Source of the DNA: Amycolatopsis eburnea
GTDB lineage: Bacteria > Actinomycetota > Actinomycetes > Mycobacteriales > Pseudonocardiaceae
Direction: 5' to 3'
Assembly (NCBI RefSeq): GCF_003937945.1
Contig: NZ_RSEC01000021.1
Coordinates: 428,292-492,291 of the forward strand
Length of the DNA stretch: 64,000 bases
Numbering within the stretch: the stretch's first letter is position 1; each line of letters begins with the position of its first letter. Shown piece after piece: positions 40,910 to 48,777 of this stretch. Below the pieces are notes generated by a model. It was not told the DNA's origin. It did no database searches and worked only from the letters and a program-made list of their open reading frames with translations. Made by a program: the position numbers and the translations under genes.

Positions 40910-41859
40910 AGAACGACGAACGCACCGAGATCCGCGCCGGCCGTACTGAGCCCGCCAAGTTCGCCAAGGTCCCGATCTGGCTGGTCCTCAACCCTGATGT
41001 CACCCCGCAGGCAAAGGCTCTGTACGGGGCTCTTCACGCCCACGTGAACGTCAAGCGAGGCGACGGCGCCGTCTGGCCTGCGCTGACGACCATCGCGCAG
41101 ATGCTTGGATACAGGCACAGGCAGAGCCTGACCAGGTACGTCAAGGAACTGGACGCGGTGGGCGCCATCGACGTGGAAGAGGTCCCCGGTCGGTCGAGCA
41201 TCTACGTGGTGCATGAGACGCCCGTGGACGGCTACGCCGGACCGCAGACCCTGACGGACTTCTATGCCGCCCGGAACGCCGCGACCGAGGACGCGTTACC
41301 GGACCCCGTGACCGTTACCGACCCCCGTTACCGGGGTCGCAACCCACAGGTTTCGACTACCCGCAACTCACAGGTTTCGACCGGTCGAAACTCACAGGTT
41401 GCACGAATCAGACGAACCGAATCAGACGAAGGTAATCACACTCGCACTTCCAGTGAGGGCGATTCCATCGAGGGCACTCCTGTGAGGGCGCACGCTTCGC
41501 GTTCGCCGCAGGGAAGAAGCCAGTTGAAGGGACCTCGGGAGGACCCCGCGCTTCCTGGGCATCTTGTGGGTCTGACTCGGAAGGCGCTGACGCGCCAGCT
41601 AACGAAGATCTGGACAGCGGTGATCCGGGAGAACGGTGCCGACTGGGAGTCCTCCACGCCAGGCGGGTTCGATGTAGATGGCGCTGTGCGTCACCGAGAC
41701 CGTCATCCCGCCGGCGGCAGGATCAAAGCCACGATTGACCAGTTCGACGACTTCCAGCTCAGGGAGACTCAGGTCCTCGCTCAACTGCTGACCGCTGTCC
41801 GAGAAGACGCGGTGAAGTGGGCCCGGCAGTGCCACGAGGGCTGGCAGAACGCCGCCTGA
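40906..41859 (+). CDS. Replication-initiator-like winged-HTH protein with internal iterons
   Basis: 317 residues from GTG 40906. Residues about 15-110 are a winged HTH like those of phage and plasmid initiators: FAKVPIWLVLNPDVTPQAKA, LYGALHAHVNVKRGDGAVWP, TIAQMLGYRHRQSLTRYVKE, LDAVGAIDVEEVPGRSSIYV. The middle encodes an RNSQVSTG-type octapeptide repeat (from iterons at 41341-41398). The C-terminal half is helical (KALTRQLTKIWTAVIRENGA, QVLAQLLTAVREDAVKWARQ). The layout recalls lambda O, where the origin lies inside the initiator gene. Initiator function is inferred. Confidence 0.65.
   Translation: MKNDERTEIRAGRTEPAKFAKVPIWLVLNPDVTPQAKALYGALHAHVNVKRGDGAVWPALTTIAQMLGYRHRQSLTRYVKELDAVGAIDVEEVPGRSSIYVVHETPVDGYAGPQTLTDFYAARNAATEDALPDPVTVTDPRYRGRNPQVSTTRNSQVSTGRNSQVARIRRTESDEGNHTRTSSEGDSIEGTPVRAHASRSPQGRSQLKGPREDPALPGHLVGLTRKALTRQLTKIWTAVIRENGADWESSTPGGFDVDGAVRHRDRHPAGGRIKATIDQFDDFQLRETQVLAQLLTAVREDAVKWARQCHEGWQNAA
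41295..41430. repeat. Iteron cluster inside the initiator-like gene
   Basis: Three sets of direct repeats lie in a row. GTTACCG occurs at 41295, 41314 and 41327. AAC(C/T)CACAGG occurs at 41341, 41365 and 41389 with exact 24-bp spacing. GAATCAGACGAA occurs at 41405-41416 and again at 41419-41430. Together they form a candidate replication origin or protein-binding array. Confidence 0.6.
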
Positions 41860-41879
41860 GCAGGAGCAGGCAGGGAAGG

Positions 41880-41912
41880 CGATGGTTTCGCGACAGCCTC
41901 GCGAGACCATCG
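41880..41912. terminator. 14-bp hairpin after the initiator-like gene
   Basis: Arms 41880-41893 and 41899-41912 pair with a single G-T wobble around a 5-nt loop, 20 bp after the stop at 41859. Confidence 0.7.
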
Positions 41913-42342
41913 CTACACCTCGCGAAGCTTCGGGAATGCCATAGCTTCCCCAGGCTGTGCCATACCGAATGCCATACCCAATGGCACGCCGCCGCGGCGA
42001 CTCCGTGAGTCCTCCGTGAGTCCTCCCGGAAACCCCTGACGAAGGGTTGCCGATGGCATCCGGAGGGTCGCGTCGCGCCGGCTGTGACTAGTAAAAACTT
42101 ATAGGGTCAACGTATCAGGGAACCTGACATTGGTCGTGCAAGAAAGTGCAGGCTGCACGACGACGACACGTTGACGCATGGGAAGTTGACAGCTGCACGG
42201 CACCTCGCTGGCACGGTAGCAGGGTTTCTCCGAATATCCGCTGGTCAGAGCCCCTTGTCCGCGGTGAGTCCCTGGGGGAGTCCTTGAGGCCGTGCGTGAC
42301 AGGGATTTACAGCGAGGCCGGTAAAAGCCGATGGGAGGGAAC
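41913..42342. other. Gene-free segment with short repeats, possible origin-flanking DNA
   Basis: Holds AATGCCATA twice (41936-41944 and 41969-41977), CCGTGAGTCCT twice near 42003-42023, and an inverted pair GTCGTGCA (42133-42140) / TGCACGAC (42154-42161). A notably AT-rich stretch (TAGTAAAAACTTATAGGG) lies near 42090. No convincing ORF is present. Confidence 0.45.
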
Positions 42343-42831
42343 CTACATGGCGTCCTTGGTGGCTTGGATGGCCCGCAGGTTCGCGGTAGCCAGCTCGGCA
42401 CGCGCCCGCGCCAACTCGACCGTCAACTCCGCTTCACGTGCCCGAGCGGACTCCACACGAGGATCGTCCCGGTCGTACTTGCGGAGCGCCGCGATGACAA
42501 CGTCGCCAGCGTCGAACACCTGCTGGCTCAGTTCACGGCACCGCACCGACAGGGCTTCCGCTTCCGCATTGGCTTCATCGCGGGTATCCAGGAGCCGGTT
42601 CAGGGTGGTGCTGGCGGCGGCTGACTCACGCATCAGCCGCTCCGTGTACCGGTCCATCAGATTCCGGTGGGTGTCGGCCTCTGCCTGAGTCATCGCCAGC
42701 ACGTCTGCTGACTCCAGGTAGGCGTCCCACTCTTCGGGGGCGCAGGTGTCGGGATTGGGCCGCAGCCCGCCATCTTCCACGGCTCGACGGTACCCCTCGG
42801 AGGGGCAGGCAAGCGGTCCTGAGTCGCCCAC
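42343..42831 (-). CDS. Coiled-coil hypothetical protein
   Basis: 162 residues from GTG 42831. After a Cys-containing N-terminus (CPSEGYRRAVEDGGLRPNPD, CAPEEWDAYLESADVLAMTQ), the rest is one long heptad-rich helix: HRNLMDRYTERLMRESAAAS, DEANAEAEALSVRCRELSQQ, ELTVELARARAELATANLRA. No family recognised. It lies downstream of the HTH-SWIM gene on the same strand, with a 13-bp tandem repeat between them. Confidence 0.6.
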   Translation of the reverse strand: MGDSGPLACPSEGYRRAVEDGGLRPNPDTCAPEEWDAYLESADVLAMTQAEADTHRNLMDRYTERLMRESAAASTTLNRLLDTRDEANAEAEALSVRCRELSQQVFDAGDVVIAALRKYDRDDPRVESARAREAELTVELARARAELATANLRAIQATKDAM

Positions 42832-42859
42832 TGGGTCGATGACGGGCCCCGATGATGCG

Positions 42860-42893
42860 GATGACGCAACCTGATGACGCTGCCTGATGACGC
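42860..42893. repeat. Three GATGACGC repeats with 13-bp period
   Basis: GATGACGC at 42860-42867, 42873-42880 and 42886-42893, upstream of the coiled-coil gene start (42831, minus strand) and just after the HTH-SWIM stop (42898). Regular helical-turn-plus spacing suggests a small binding array. Confidence 0.5.
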
Positions 42894-42897
42894 ATCC

Positions 42898-43251
42898 TCA
42901 GGCAGCGACAAGCTGAGCGGCTGCGACGTGGTAACAGCGCCGGCCGTGCTCTCCGGCCTTGCAGGTGCACGACGCGTGGGCCGTGCTGACCTCGTAGCGG
43001 TGCACGCCGTCCGAAGCCACGACGGTGAAGGTGGTGCGGTCGACGTGAACCCGGATCGTGGCGTGCGCCCCCGACTGGAACGCCTTGAGGCCGGTGCTCT
43101 GGTCACGCTGGTAGGCGCGTACGGCCTTGCGGATGGTCTGCTCGTGACACCGAGCGAACGAGGCGGACTCGGCGACCGTCATGTACGGCGACAACCGCGG
43201 AGTGTGCCCCGGCTCATCCCGTCTTCGTTGCTCCTCCGACCCATCTTCCAT
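42898..43251 (-). CDS. HTH-SWIM zinc-finger fusion protein
   Basis: 117 residues from ATG 43251 (GGAGGAGCA-like context further inside the frame; upstream start uncertain). Residues about 22-60 form an excisionase-type HTH: PYMTVAESASFARCHEQTIR, KAVRAYQRDQSTG. Residues about 65-117 form a SWIM domain: STAHASCTCKAGEHGRRCYH, with the CxC...CxH ligands intact and one Cys-x-His pair spaced as usual. SWIM domains bind DNA or proteins. The combination in a protein this small is unusual and may be specific to mobile elements. Confidence 0.7.
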   Translation of the reverse strand: MEDGSEEQRRRDEPGHTPRLSPYMTVAESASFARCHEQTIRKAVRAYQRDQSTGLKAFQSGAHATIRVHVDRTTFTVVASDGVHRYEVSTAHASCTCKAGEHGRRCYHVAAAQLVAA

Positions 43252-43349
43252 GAGTCGATCTAGGTCTGTGCCCAAAGCCAGCGCTAGGCAGGTCACTCCA
43301 CGGGAGAGTGAATGATGGATGCAGAGCTGGGTGGATTCCCTGCATGAAA

Positions 43350-43381
43350 GAACCCCCGGTGCGACTCCTGCACGGGGGTTC
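43350..43381. terminator. Hairpin with GAACCCCCG arms
   Basis: Arms GAACCCCCG (43350-43358) and CGGGGGTTC (43373-43381) with further GTG/CAC pairing inside. It lies in the gap upstream of the HTH-SWIM gene. Confidence 0.6.
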
Positions 43382-43450
43382 TGTGCCATTCCACGGATCA
43401 GGCGGTCTAGGCACCGATAGCTTACACGTCTGTCCGTCCTCATGAGACCC

Positions 43451-43486
43451 CGAAGCCCCCGAGTATGGGCAGACTCGGGGGCTTCG
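43451..43486. terminator. 14-bp perfect hairpin with CGAAGCCCCCGAGT arms
   Basis: Arms 43451-43464 and 43473-43486 with an 8-nt loop. Together with the hairpin 70 bp to the left, it isolates the tape-measure block from the leftward genes. Confidence 0.7.
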
Positions 43487-43518
43487 TCGGGCTGAAACGG
43501 TTGCATCGACCACCCTGC

Positions 43519-43553
43519 ATTATACCAGTTCAGGCGGGCAAAAATGGTATAAT
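43519..43553. promoter_or_regulatory. Symmetric pair of extended -10 promoters
   Basis: ATTATACCA (43519-43527) and TGGTATAAT (43545-43553) are exact inverted copies, so TGGTATAAT, an extended -10, is presented in both directions. They can drive the tape-measure block rightward and the HTH-SWIM gene leftward. The AT richness stands out. Confidence 0.6.
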
Positions 43554-43592
43554 TGGTGGTGCATTGACCAATAACTGAATGCCACGCTAGTC

Positions 43593-43780
43593 GTTCCGGC
43601 TGCCGGTGTCGGGAGCCCCTGGATAGGGGTAGTTCCGGCAGATACACCGCAGTGAGTGCAGCGAGCACGCCGGGAAGCGACGAATGGTGAGACGCCCTTA
43701 GTGGGTGGCCCCGAGAGGGAAGCCAGGCCGATACCGACAGACCACCAAGTCTGTTCGTGTGTCGCTTGGCGTTCCCGACC
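43593..43780 (+). ncRNA. Candidate structured RNA or long structured leader
   Basis: This stretch starts about 40 bp after the rightward -10 box and lacks a sound ORF. It folds readily: an outer stem CTGCCGG (43600-43606) / CCGGCAG (43635-43641) encloses CCCCT-GGAT-AGGGG (43616-43629). Further on GTGC-AGCGA-GCAC and CAGAC/GTCTG (about 43737-43752) can pair. GTTCCGGC occurs twice. It is placed before a small ORF and the tape-measure gene. It might be a phage-type structured RNA, an omega-RNA-like remnant or a regulatory leader; I cannot tell which. Confidence 0.4.
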
Positions 43781-43795
43781 GAGGGAGCCACCTCG

Positions 43796-43960
43796 ATGGG
43801 CATCACCGACGCGCCATTGCGGCGCATCACGGGCAACTCGCCCCCTTCTCCTTCCGAGCTAGCTGCGATGCTGCGGCTCGCCTTCATGCGAAGCCGGCTC
43901 GCCGATACCTCTCGTTCTGTGCGTGTGTACAGCACGGAGAGCGAGGGCTACCGTGCCTGA
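43796..43960 (+). CDS. 54-aa ORF overlapping the tape-measure start
   Basis: ATG 43796 with GAGGGAGCC upstream. The product begins MGITDAPLRRITGNSPPSPS and contains ELAAMLRLAFMRSRLADTSR, so it has a small helix. Its stop lies 5 bp past the GTG of the tape-measure gene, a translational-coupling overlap. In tailed phages the gene before the tape measure encodes tail assembly chaperones, but this product is too short to match. Confidence 0.45.
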   Translation: MGITDAPLRRITGNSPPSPSELAAMLRLAFMRSRLADTSRSVRVYSTESEGYRA

Positions 43961-46900
43961 GGGGTTTCGCATCGCCTCGGCTTTCGTAGAGGTAAACCTC
44001 CACGACAACACCGAGGCAGATGAACGACGCATCCGCGCTCGCCTGGAAAAGGGTGGGCCGATCAGTATCCGGACCATCCTCGACGACCCCGATGGACTCG
44101 AGAAGGTCAAGGAACGAGTACGTCGGTCCTCGCCGGCGAAGCTCCCGCTGACTGCGGACAACCCCATTGACGACGCTTGGCGCGCAAAGGTCGAGTCGTC
44201 CCTAAAGGCCACCGCCAAGCAAGCGCTCAAGATTCCTGCCACCCCGGACGGCGAGAAGTTCCGTCGCGACCTGGCTGCGGTCATCGGCGAAGTCGAGAAA
44301 GGTCTCCAGGCGGAGATCCCCGCTGACCTGACGGACGCCGCCAAGTTCCGCAGCGAGGTCGAGACGCTGGCGAAGATCGCCAGCGAAGAGACCCGAGTTC
44401 GGATCAAGGCAGAGATCGACCAGGGCACGATCGAATCCGAGGCGGAGAAGGCCGCCGCCCGGGTCAATTCCAAGTTCCGGGCGCTCACCTTCGCGGCCCT
44501 GAGTGCTGGCCTGCCGGCCGCTGCCGCAATCGGCACCGCTGGCGCTGTCGCAGCCCTATCGGCGATCCCTGCGGTGTTCGTGGGTATCGGCGCGGCGGCA
44601 CTGAAGGGCAACGTCCAGGTCGCGGACTCCTTCGCTGGCCTCAAGTCCTCCGTGGTCTCGGACACGCAAGCAATGGCGGCCGTGCTCAGCGGCCCCCTGT
44701 CTGGTGCCGCCGACGACCTTCAAGCCTCGTTCAAGCGTCTCCGCCCGGCGATCCAGACCGCGTTCGCCGAGTCAGGGCCAGTTGTCGACGAGCTGACCGG
44801 CTCGGTCACCGACCTGGCGGAGAACGCCATGCCGGGAATGGTCACGGCCATCGGGAACAGCGAAGGCGCACTCCAGGGTTTCCGCAGCCTCACCGGCCAG
44901 ACCGGCGCTGGTCTCTCGGACTTCCTTCGCAACCTCTCTCAAGGCAGCGATGCCGCTGGCCAGTCGATGACTATCTTCGGTGGCACAGTCCGCTCTGTCG
45001 AGGCCGCGCTAGGCATGGTCCTGGCGAACCTCGCTTCCGGAGCAGCTGGTCCGCTGCGTTCGTTCGACGCGATGGTGAACCAGGTAGCCGCCGGGCTGGG
45101 CTCGCTCACAGGCCAGGGTTCTGGCGCGCTGGGGTTCCTCCAGGGCTTCACCAACGTCGGCACAGGGACTCTGACCGTCCTGCGTGGTCTGGCTGCTGCT
45201 GTCTCGGCCCTGCCGCCTGGCGTGACGCAGATGGCCGGTTCTATAGCCGCAGCCAACATGATCACCAGCAAGTTTGGGTTGGACGCCGGCAAGGCATTCG
45301 AGGGCTTGGGCACACGAGTTCGGGACGCCGGCAAGGATCTCGACGGTGCGGCGAAGTGGGGCACCAAGTTCGGCACAGCGCTGGGTGGTCTCGTGGGTGG
45401 CGCGCTGAACCCTGCCACGATCGCGGTGGCGCTCCTCGGCACGGGGCTGGACATCCTGGGACAAAAGCAGGCGAAAGCCGCTCAGGCTGCCGCTGAGCAC
45501 CGAGAAAACGTCCGCCTGCTCACCGACGCCATCCGCGCCGACAACGGCGCCATCGACGAACAGACTGCGAAGGCGAACGTTGCTGCGCTCAACAGCAAGA
45601 ACGCCGCGGCGAACGTGTCGATCTTCGGGGCCAACCTGGCCACCGCAACCGCCGCTGCCAATGGGCACAGTGAAGCGCTCGACACCATCCGCACCAAGTC
45701 GGACGCGTGGATCCAGTCGCTGCTTCACCAGGGCGTCGAGTCCCAGCGCGACATCGACGGGCTGAAGAACCTGAACCACCAGGTGCTCGAGAATGGCGGC
45801 TCTTACGACAGTGTCGCCGGCGACGTTGCGCACTTCAACGAAAGCTTGGCGGCTACCCACCCGCAGCTTCAAAAGCAGCTTCAGGCGTTGTACAACGGCA
45901 CGGGGGCTGTCGGTGAGCAGGCCCGGGCGACCCGGGACGCGTACGCGGCGTACCTGCTCGAGGAGCAGGGTCTCTACAACGTCAGCGAAGCGCAGATCAA
46001 GGCCCGCGACTCGACGACACAACACACGGCCGCGATCCACGAGCAGGTTAACGCGTCGCTGGGGTACCGCGGTGCGGTGCTGAACACGAAGGCCGCGCTC
46101 GACAAGTACAACGAGACGCAGAAAAACGGCAAGGCCAGCGCCGACGACAAGGCACGGGCCGAGTTGGCGCTTGAGCAGGCGATGGCGCAGCAGGAGCAAG
46201 CCGCGTACAACGCCGCCTACGCCACTTCAACGGCGGCGAGTGCGGACGGCAAGAAGGCTGACGCTTCCCGGGCACTAAACCAGGAGACTGTGAACCTAGC
46301 GAACAGTTTCAATGGTCCGCTGCCTGCCAGCTTGCAGCAGACGATCGGGAAGATGTCTGCGACTGAGGCTCAGGCTGCCGGGTTGAAACTCGGGGTGAAC
46401 AACCTTGGTATTGCGGTGTACACCCTGCCCAACGGCAAGACGATCGTCATCGAGTCGAATGCGGATCAGCAGGCCGCTGCCATGCAGAACCTCCGCGACA
46501 AGATCAACCAGATCCCGACGAACAAGAAGTCGACCGTCGAGATCGTCACGATCTACAAGACCGTCGGTACTGCCGCCGTACGAACGGGTAACAACTCGCC
46601 CGACGTGTACCTGTACGGCCCGCACAGCGCCGAAGGCGGCCTCCCCAGCCAGGGGCAGATGAAGCGTTTCGCCAAGGGCGGACCGACCATCGTGGACGCC
46701 AGCGCCGGTGGGTTGCTCCAGGGACCTGGCACGGGCACCTCGGACGACATCTTGACGCTGTTCAGCAACGGCATGCTGGGCAAGACGTCCGACGAAGAGT
46801 TCGTGGTCAACGCGGAACAGACAGCGAAGTGGTACCCCCTCCTCATGGCGATCAACTCAGGCCTGAAGGGGTTCGCCAACGGCGGCCTGGTCCAGGCTGA

Positions 46901-47315
46901 AGACGGGTCTTGGGTAGATCCGTCGTTCTACGGTCCTGCTCCGAAGGGGCCGCACGCGATCTACACTGAGCAGGGTTTCGCGAAGCTCCGCGCCCGGGCA
47001 GACGCCTACGGGTTCGGATCACTGTCAGCCAAAGACCAGAATCAGCTACGCACCTACGGTGGCTACGCAGTTACGGCGACACAGGGTGTTGTGGCGGCAA
47101 CTGCTCCGGCTGCCATTCAGGCGCTTGCCCACCGCTACGCGGGGGCGACCAGCGGTCAGCCCGCCGGCGGAACCGCGACGGCGACCTCAAGCGTGGACAC
47201 TCGTGGGAGCGATCGCACGGTCGTCAACATCACGCAGAACATCTACACGATGGACCCGTCGGAGGCGGCGCGGAAGTCTGCGAACGAGATCACGTGGGCA
47301 CTCCGCAATCGGTAA
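43953..47315 (+). CDS. Phage tail tape-measure protein
   Basis: 1120 residues from GTG 43953, with GCGAGGG upstream. Long helical N-terminal region (RIRARLEKGGPISIRTILDD, DDAWRAKVESSLKATAKQAL), a membrane-like segment at about residues 180-230 (FAALSAGLPAAAAIGTAGAV), many Gly/Ala-rich helical repeats, and glycine-rich loops near the C-terminus (RFAKGGPTIVDASAGGLLQG, EEFVVNAEQTAKWYPLLMAI, KGFANGGLVQ). These are standard for actinophage tape measures, which set tail length and help DNA entry. The frame is full length, with no disruption. No tail tube, chaperone, baseplate or capsid gene accompanies it, which is unusual. Confidence 0.85.
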   Translation: MPEGFRIASAFVEVNLHDNTEADERRIRARLEKGGPISIRTILDDPDGLEKVKERVRRSSPAKLPLTADNPIDDAWRAKVESSLKATAKQALKIPATPDGEKFRRDLAAVIGEVEKGLQAEIPADLTDAAKFRSEVETLAKIASEETRVRIKAEIDQGTIESEAEKAAARVNSKFRALTFAALSAGLPAAAAIGTAGAVAALSAIPAVFVGIGAAALKGNVQVADSFAGLKSSVVSDTQAMAAVLSGPLSGAADDLQASFKRLRPAIQTAFAESGPVVDELTGSVTDLAENAMPGMVTAIGNSEGALQGFRSLTGQTGAGLSDFLRNLSQGSDAAGQSMTIFGGTVRSVEAALGMVLANLASGAAGPLRSFDAMVNQVAAGLGSLTGQGSGALGFLQGFTNVGTGTLTVLRGLAAAVSALPPGVTQMAGSIAAANMITSKFGLDAGKAFEGLGTRVRDAGKDLDGAAKWGTKFGTALGGLVGGALNPATIAVALLGTGLDILGQKQAKAAQAAAEHRENVRLLTDAIRADNGAIDEQTAKANVAALNSKNAAANVSIFGANLATATAAANGHSEALDTIRTKSDAWIQSLLHQGVESQRDIDGLKNLNHQVLENGGSYDSVAGDVAHFNESLAATHPQLQKQLQALYNGTGAVGEQARATRDAYAAYLLEEQGLYNVSEAQIKARDSTTQHTAAIHEQVNASLGYRGAVLNTKAALDKYNETQKNGKASADDKARAELALEQAMAQQEQAAYNAAYATSTAASADGKKADASRALNQETVNLANSFNGPLPASLQQTIGKMSATEAQAAGLKLGVNNLGIAVYTLPNGKTIVIESNADQQAAAMQNLRDKINQIPTNKKSTVEIVTIYKTVGTAAVRTGNNSPDVYLYGPHSAEGGLPSQGQMKRFAKGGPTIVDASAGGLLQGPGTGTSDDILTLFSNGMLGKTSDEEFVVNAEQTAKWYPLLMAINSGLKGFANGGLVQAEDGSWVDPSFYGPAPKGPHAIYTEQGFAKLRARADAYGFGSLSAKDQNQLRTYGGYAVTATQGVVAATAPAAIQALAHRYAGATSGQPAGGTATATSSVDTRGSDRTVVNITQNIYTMDPSEAARKSANEITWALRNR

Positions 47316-47379
47316 GCCTCACCTGATTGAGGAGTGATCCAGTAGGCCCTGACCGGCAAGGAATGGTAATGGGTGGCGT

Positions 47380-47742
47380 ATGAATGATCATGCGCCACCC
47401 ACTACTAGTGATAGGCCGACCGCTGCTCAACTAAGGGCTCGAGCGCAGGCTATCGGCGACGCGATCACCGAACTGCTCATCGCGTTTGCAGCCAGCGCCC
47501 ACGCGGACCAGCCGGGTGCTTCGAACGCGAAAGGTACACCTGTCAGCTTGTCCAATCCGGAACGTCGCCGCGCATGGACTACCTACGAGGTCGCAGAGAA
47601 GATTGGTCAACCGTACAGAACCGTAATGCGACTCATCGCGACCGGCCAACTGCGCGCCGTAAAACCAGGCAAGTCGTACTCGGTCCCGGACGAGGCTCTG
47701 AAGGAGTATCTCGCGGGCCGCGATATCGAAACCACGGGGTGA
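47380..47742 (+). CDS. Excisionase-type HTH protein
   Basis: 120 residues. The first about 60 residues are helical and low in complexity (AAQLRARAQAIGDAITELLI). The rest is a MerR/excisionase HTH: AWTTYEVAEKIGQPYRTVMR, LIATGQLRAVKPGKSYSVPD, EALKEYLAGR. A second such gene follows at 47,939. Having three excisionase-like proteins in one element suggests regulatory roles beyond excision. Confidence 0.75.
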   Translation: MNDHAPPTTSDRPTAAQLRARAQAIGDAITELLIAFAASAHADQPGASNAKGTPVSLSNPERRRAWTTYEVAEKIGQPYRTVMRLIATGQLRAVKPGKSYSVPDEALKEYLAGRDIETTG

Positions 47743-47938
47743 TCAAGTCGCCGCACCGCTGTCCCGGCGGGCCTAGATGGGAAGCGTCAACGGCTATGGC
47801 CGCTACACCGGCGTTAAGACGGTTCCTGCGGCGGCTTCGACGCTTATCCCGCAGACTTTCGTCGCAACCGGTAGATCTCATTCGCCAGAGGAGTGATTCA
47901 ACAGGCTTCAGCTGGCGGAATACGCTAGGGGGTGATTC

Positions 47939-48178
47939 ATGGATGATCACGAGCCACCAGGTACGCCCTGGATGACCCCCATTGAGGCGGCCACCTACGC
48001 CCGAGAGCACAAGGACACGATCCTGCGCGCCTGCCGCGAGTTCGACGAGTCCCGAGGTAAGCGGGGACTACGGAGTACTCAGCGTGTGCGGAACGGTCGC
48101 CGGAAGATCCATATCGACGACTTGCGGAGCTACATCAAGGGCGAGACGCCAGCGCACGACCGGATACATGACCACTAG
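47939..48178 (+). CDS. Small HTH protein
   Basis: 79 residues from ATG 47939 with GGGGTG upstream. Reads TPWMTPIEAATYAREHKDTI, LRACREFDESRGKRGLRSTQ, RVRNGRRKIHIDDLRSYIKG, a winged HTH similar to excisionases and to the HTH in the SWIM protein. It ends before a 16-bp terminator. Confidence 0.65.
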   Translation: MDDHEPPGTPWMTPIEAATYAREHKDTILRACREFDESRGKRGLRSTQRVRNGRRKIHIDDLRSYIKGETPAHDRIHDH

Positions 48179-48212
48179 TTAGAAGGTCGACTTCAGGATG
48201 CACTGAAACTGC

Positions 48213-48249
48213 CAGGCGGCTCCACGTCCGGATGACGTGGAGCCGCCTG
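48213..48249. terminator. 16-bp perfect hairpin
   Basis: Arms CAGGCGGCTCCACGTC (48213-48228) and 48234-48249 with a 5-nt loop, 34 bp after the last rightward gene of the tape-measure block. Confidence 0.8.
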
Positions 48250-48335
48250 CCCTCCGGTTCTTGTCGCCGAAGGAACACCACCAAGCCACGAGCCCCGGGG
48301 TAGGACATGTTGGCGTGGCTGCGGTGGAGCTGGAA

Positions 48336-48424
48336 CCCGGCTGGTGGCCCGCCCAAGGGGGGTGAGGCAGGCGCACCAGCCGGGGGCCTATTGACCCCGA
48401 GCTGCCCGCGCCGGCAGCTCGGGG
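48336..48424. terminator. Two further hairpins at the convergence point
   Basis: CCCGGCTGGTG (48336-48346) pairs with 48374-48384. CCCCGAGCTGCC (48395-48406) pairs with 48413-48424 around a 6-nt loop. The second overlaps the 3' end of the minus-strand gene ending at 48388. These block read-through between convergent gene sets. Confidence 0.6.
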
Positions 48425-48762
48425 GGCAAGTTGCGTTCGGTCCATCGGTCAAGTTCAACTCGGCTCACCGACGCCTGGACCTGCTCCGCGGTCGGTACTA
48501 TCTCCGCGTTGATCACGACTGTCAGGTCTTTCGGGAAGATCGTGATGACCTCTTCGACAACATCGAGGCCAGCACAAGCAGCGCGAACAGCCTCCAGCCA
48601 CGAGACGAGGTCGCAGCCGTCGTTCTGGAATTCATGCCGAAAGACGACCCAGGCTCCGAGTGCCAGCTTCTGGGCAACTTCGGTAGGGTCATGGACGCGG
48701 TAGGGCTCAGCCACGCTATCGGCGGGCACGGCGCACCTCCAGCCCTGCGCTCGTTCCTCCAC
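48388..48762 (-). CDS. Hypothetical protein
   Basis: 124 residues from GTG 48762. Central region VAQKLALGAWVVFRHEFQND, CDLVSWLEAVRAACAGLDVV, EEVITIFPKDLTVVINAEIV suggests a small alpha/beta domain. The last 15 residues (NLPPELPARAARGQ) are encoded by a hairpin. No family recognised. It is the last gene of the leftward cargo operon. Confidence 0.55.
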   Translation of the reverse strand: MEERAQGWRCAVPADSVAEPYRVHDPTEVAQKLALGAWVVFRHEFQNDGCDLVSWLEAVRAACAGLDVVEEVITIFPKDLTVVINAEIVPTAEQVQASVSRVELDRWTERNLPPELPARAARGQ

Positions 48763-48777
48763 AGTTGAGTTCGGCCA

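Noticed and set aside
42099..42401. 100-codon minus-strand ORF between the initiator-like and coiled-coil genes
   Set aside because: Pro/Cys/Arg-rich product, no ribosome-binding site and overlap with repeat-rich non-coding DNA.
43262..43935. N-terminal extension of the HTH-SWIM gene to 43,935
   Set aside because: The extension would cross two terminators, a promoter pair and the structured stretch; its sequence has no protein character. ATG 43251 is preferred.
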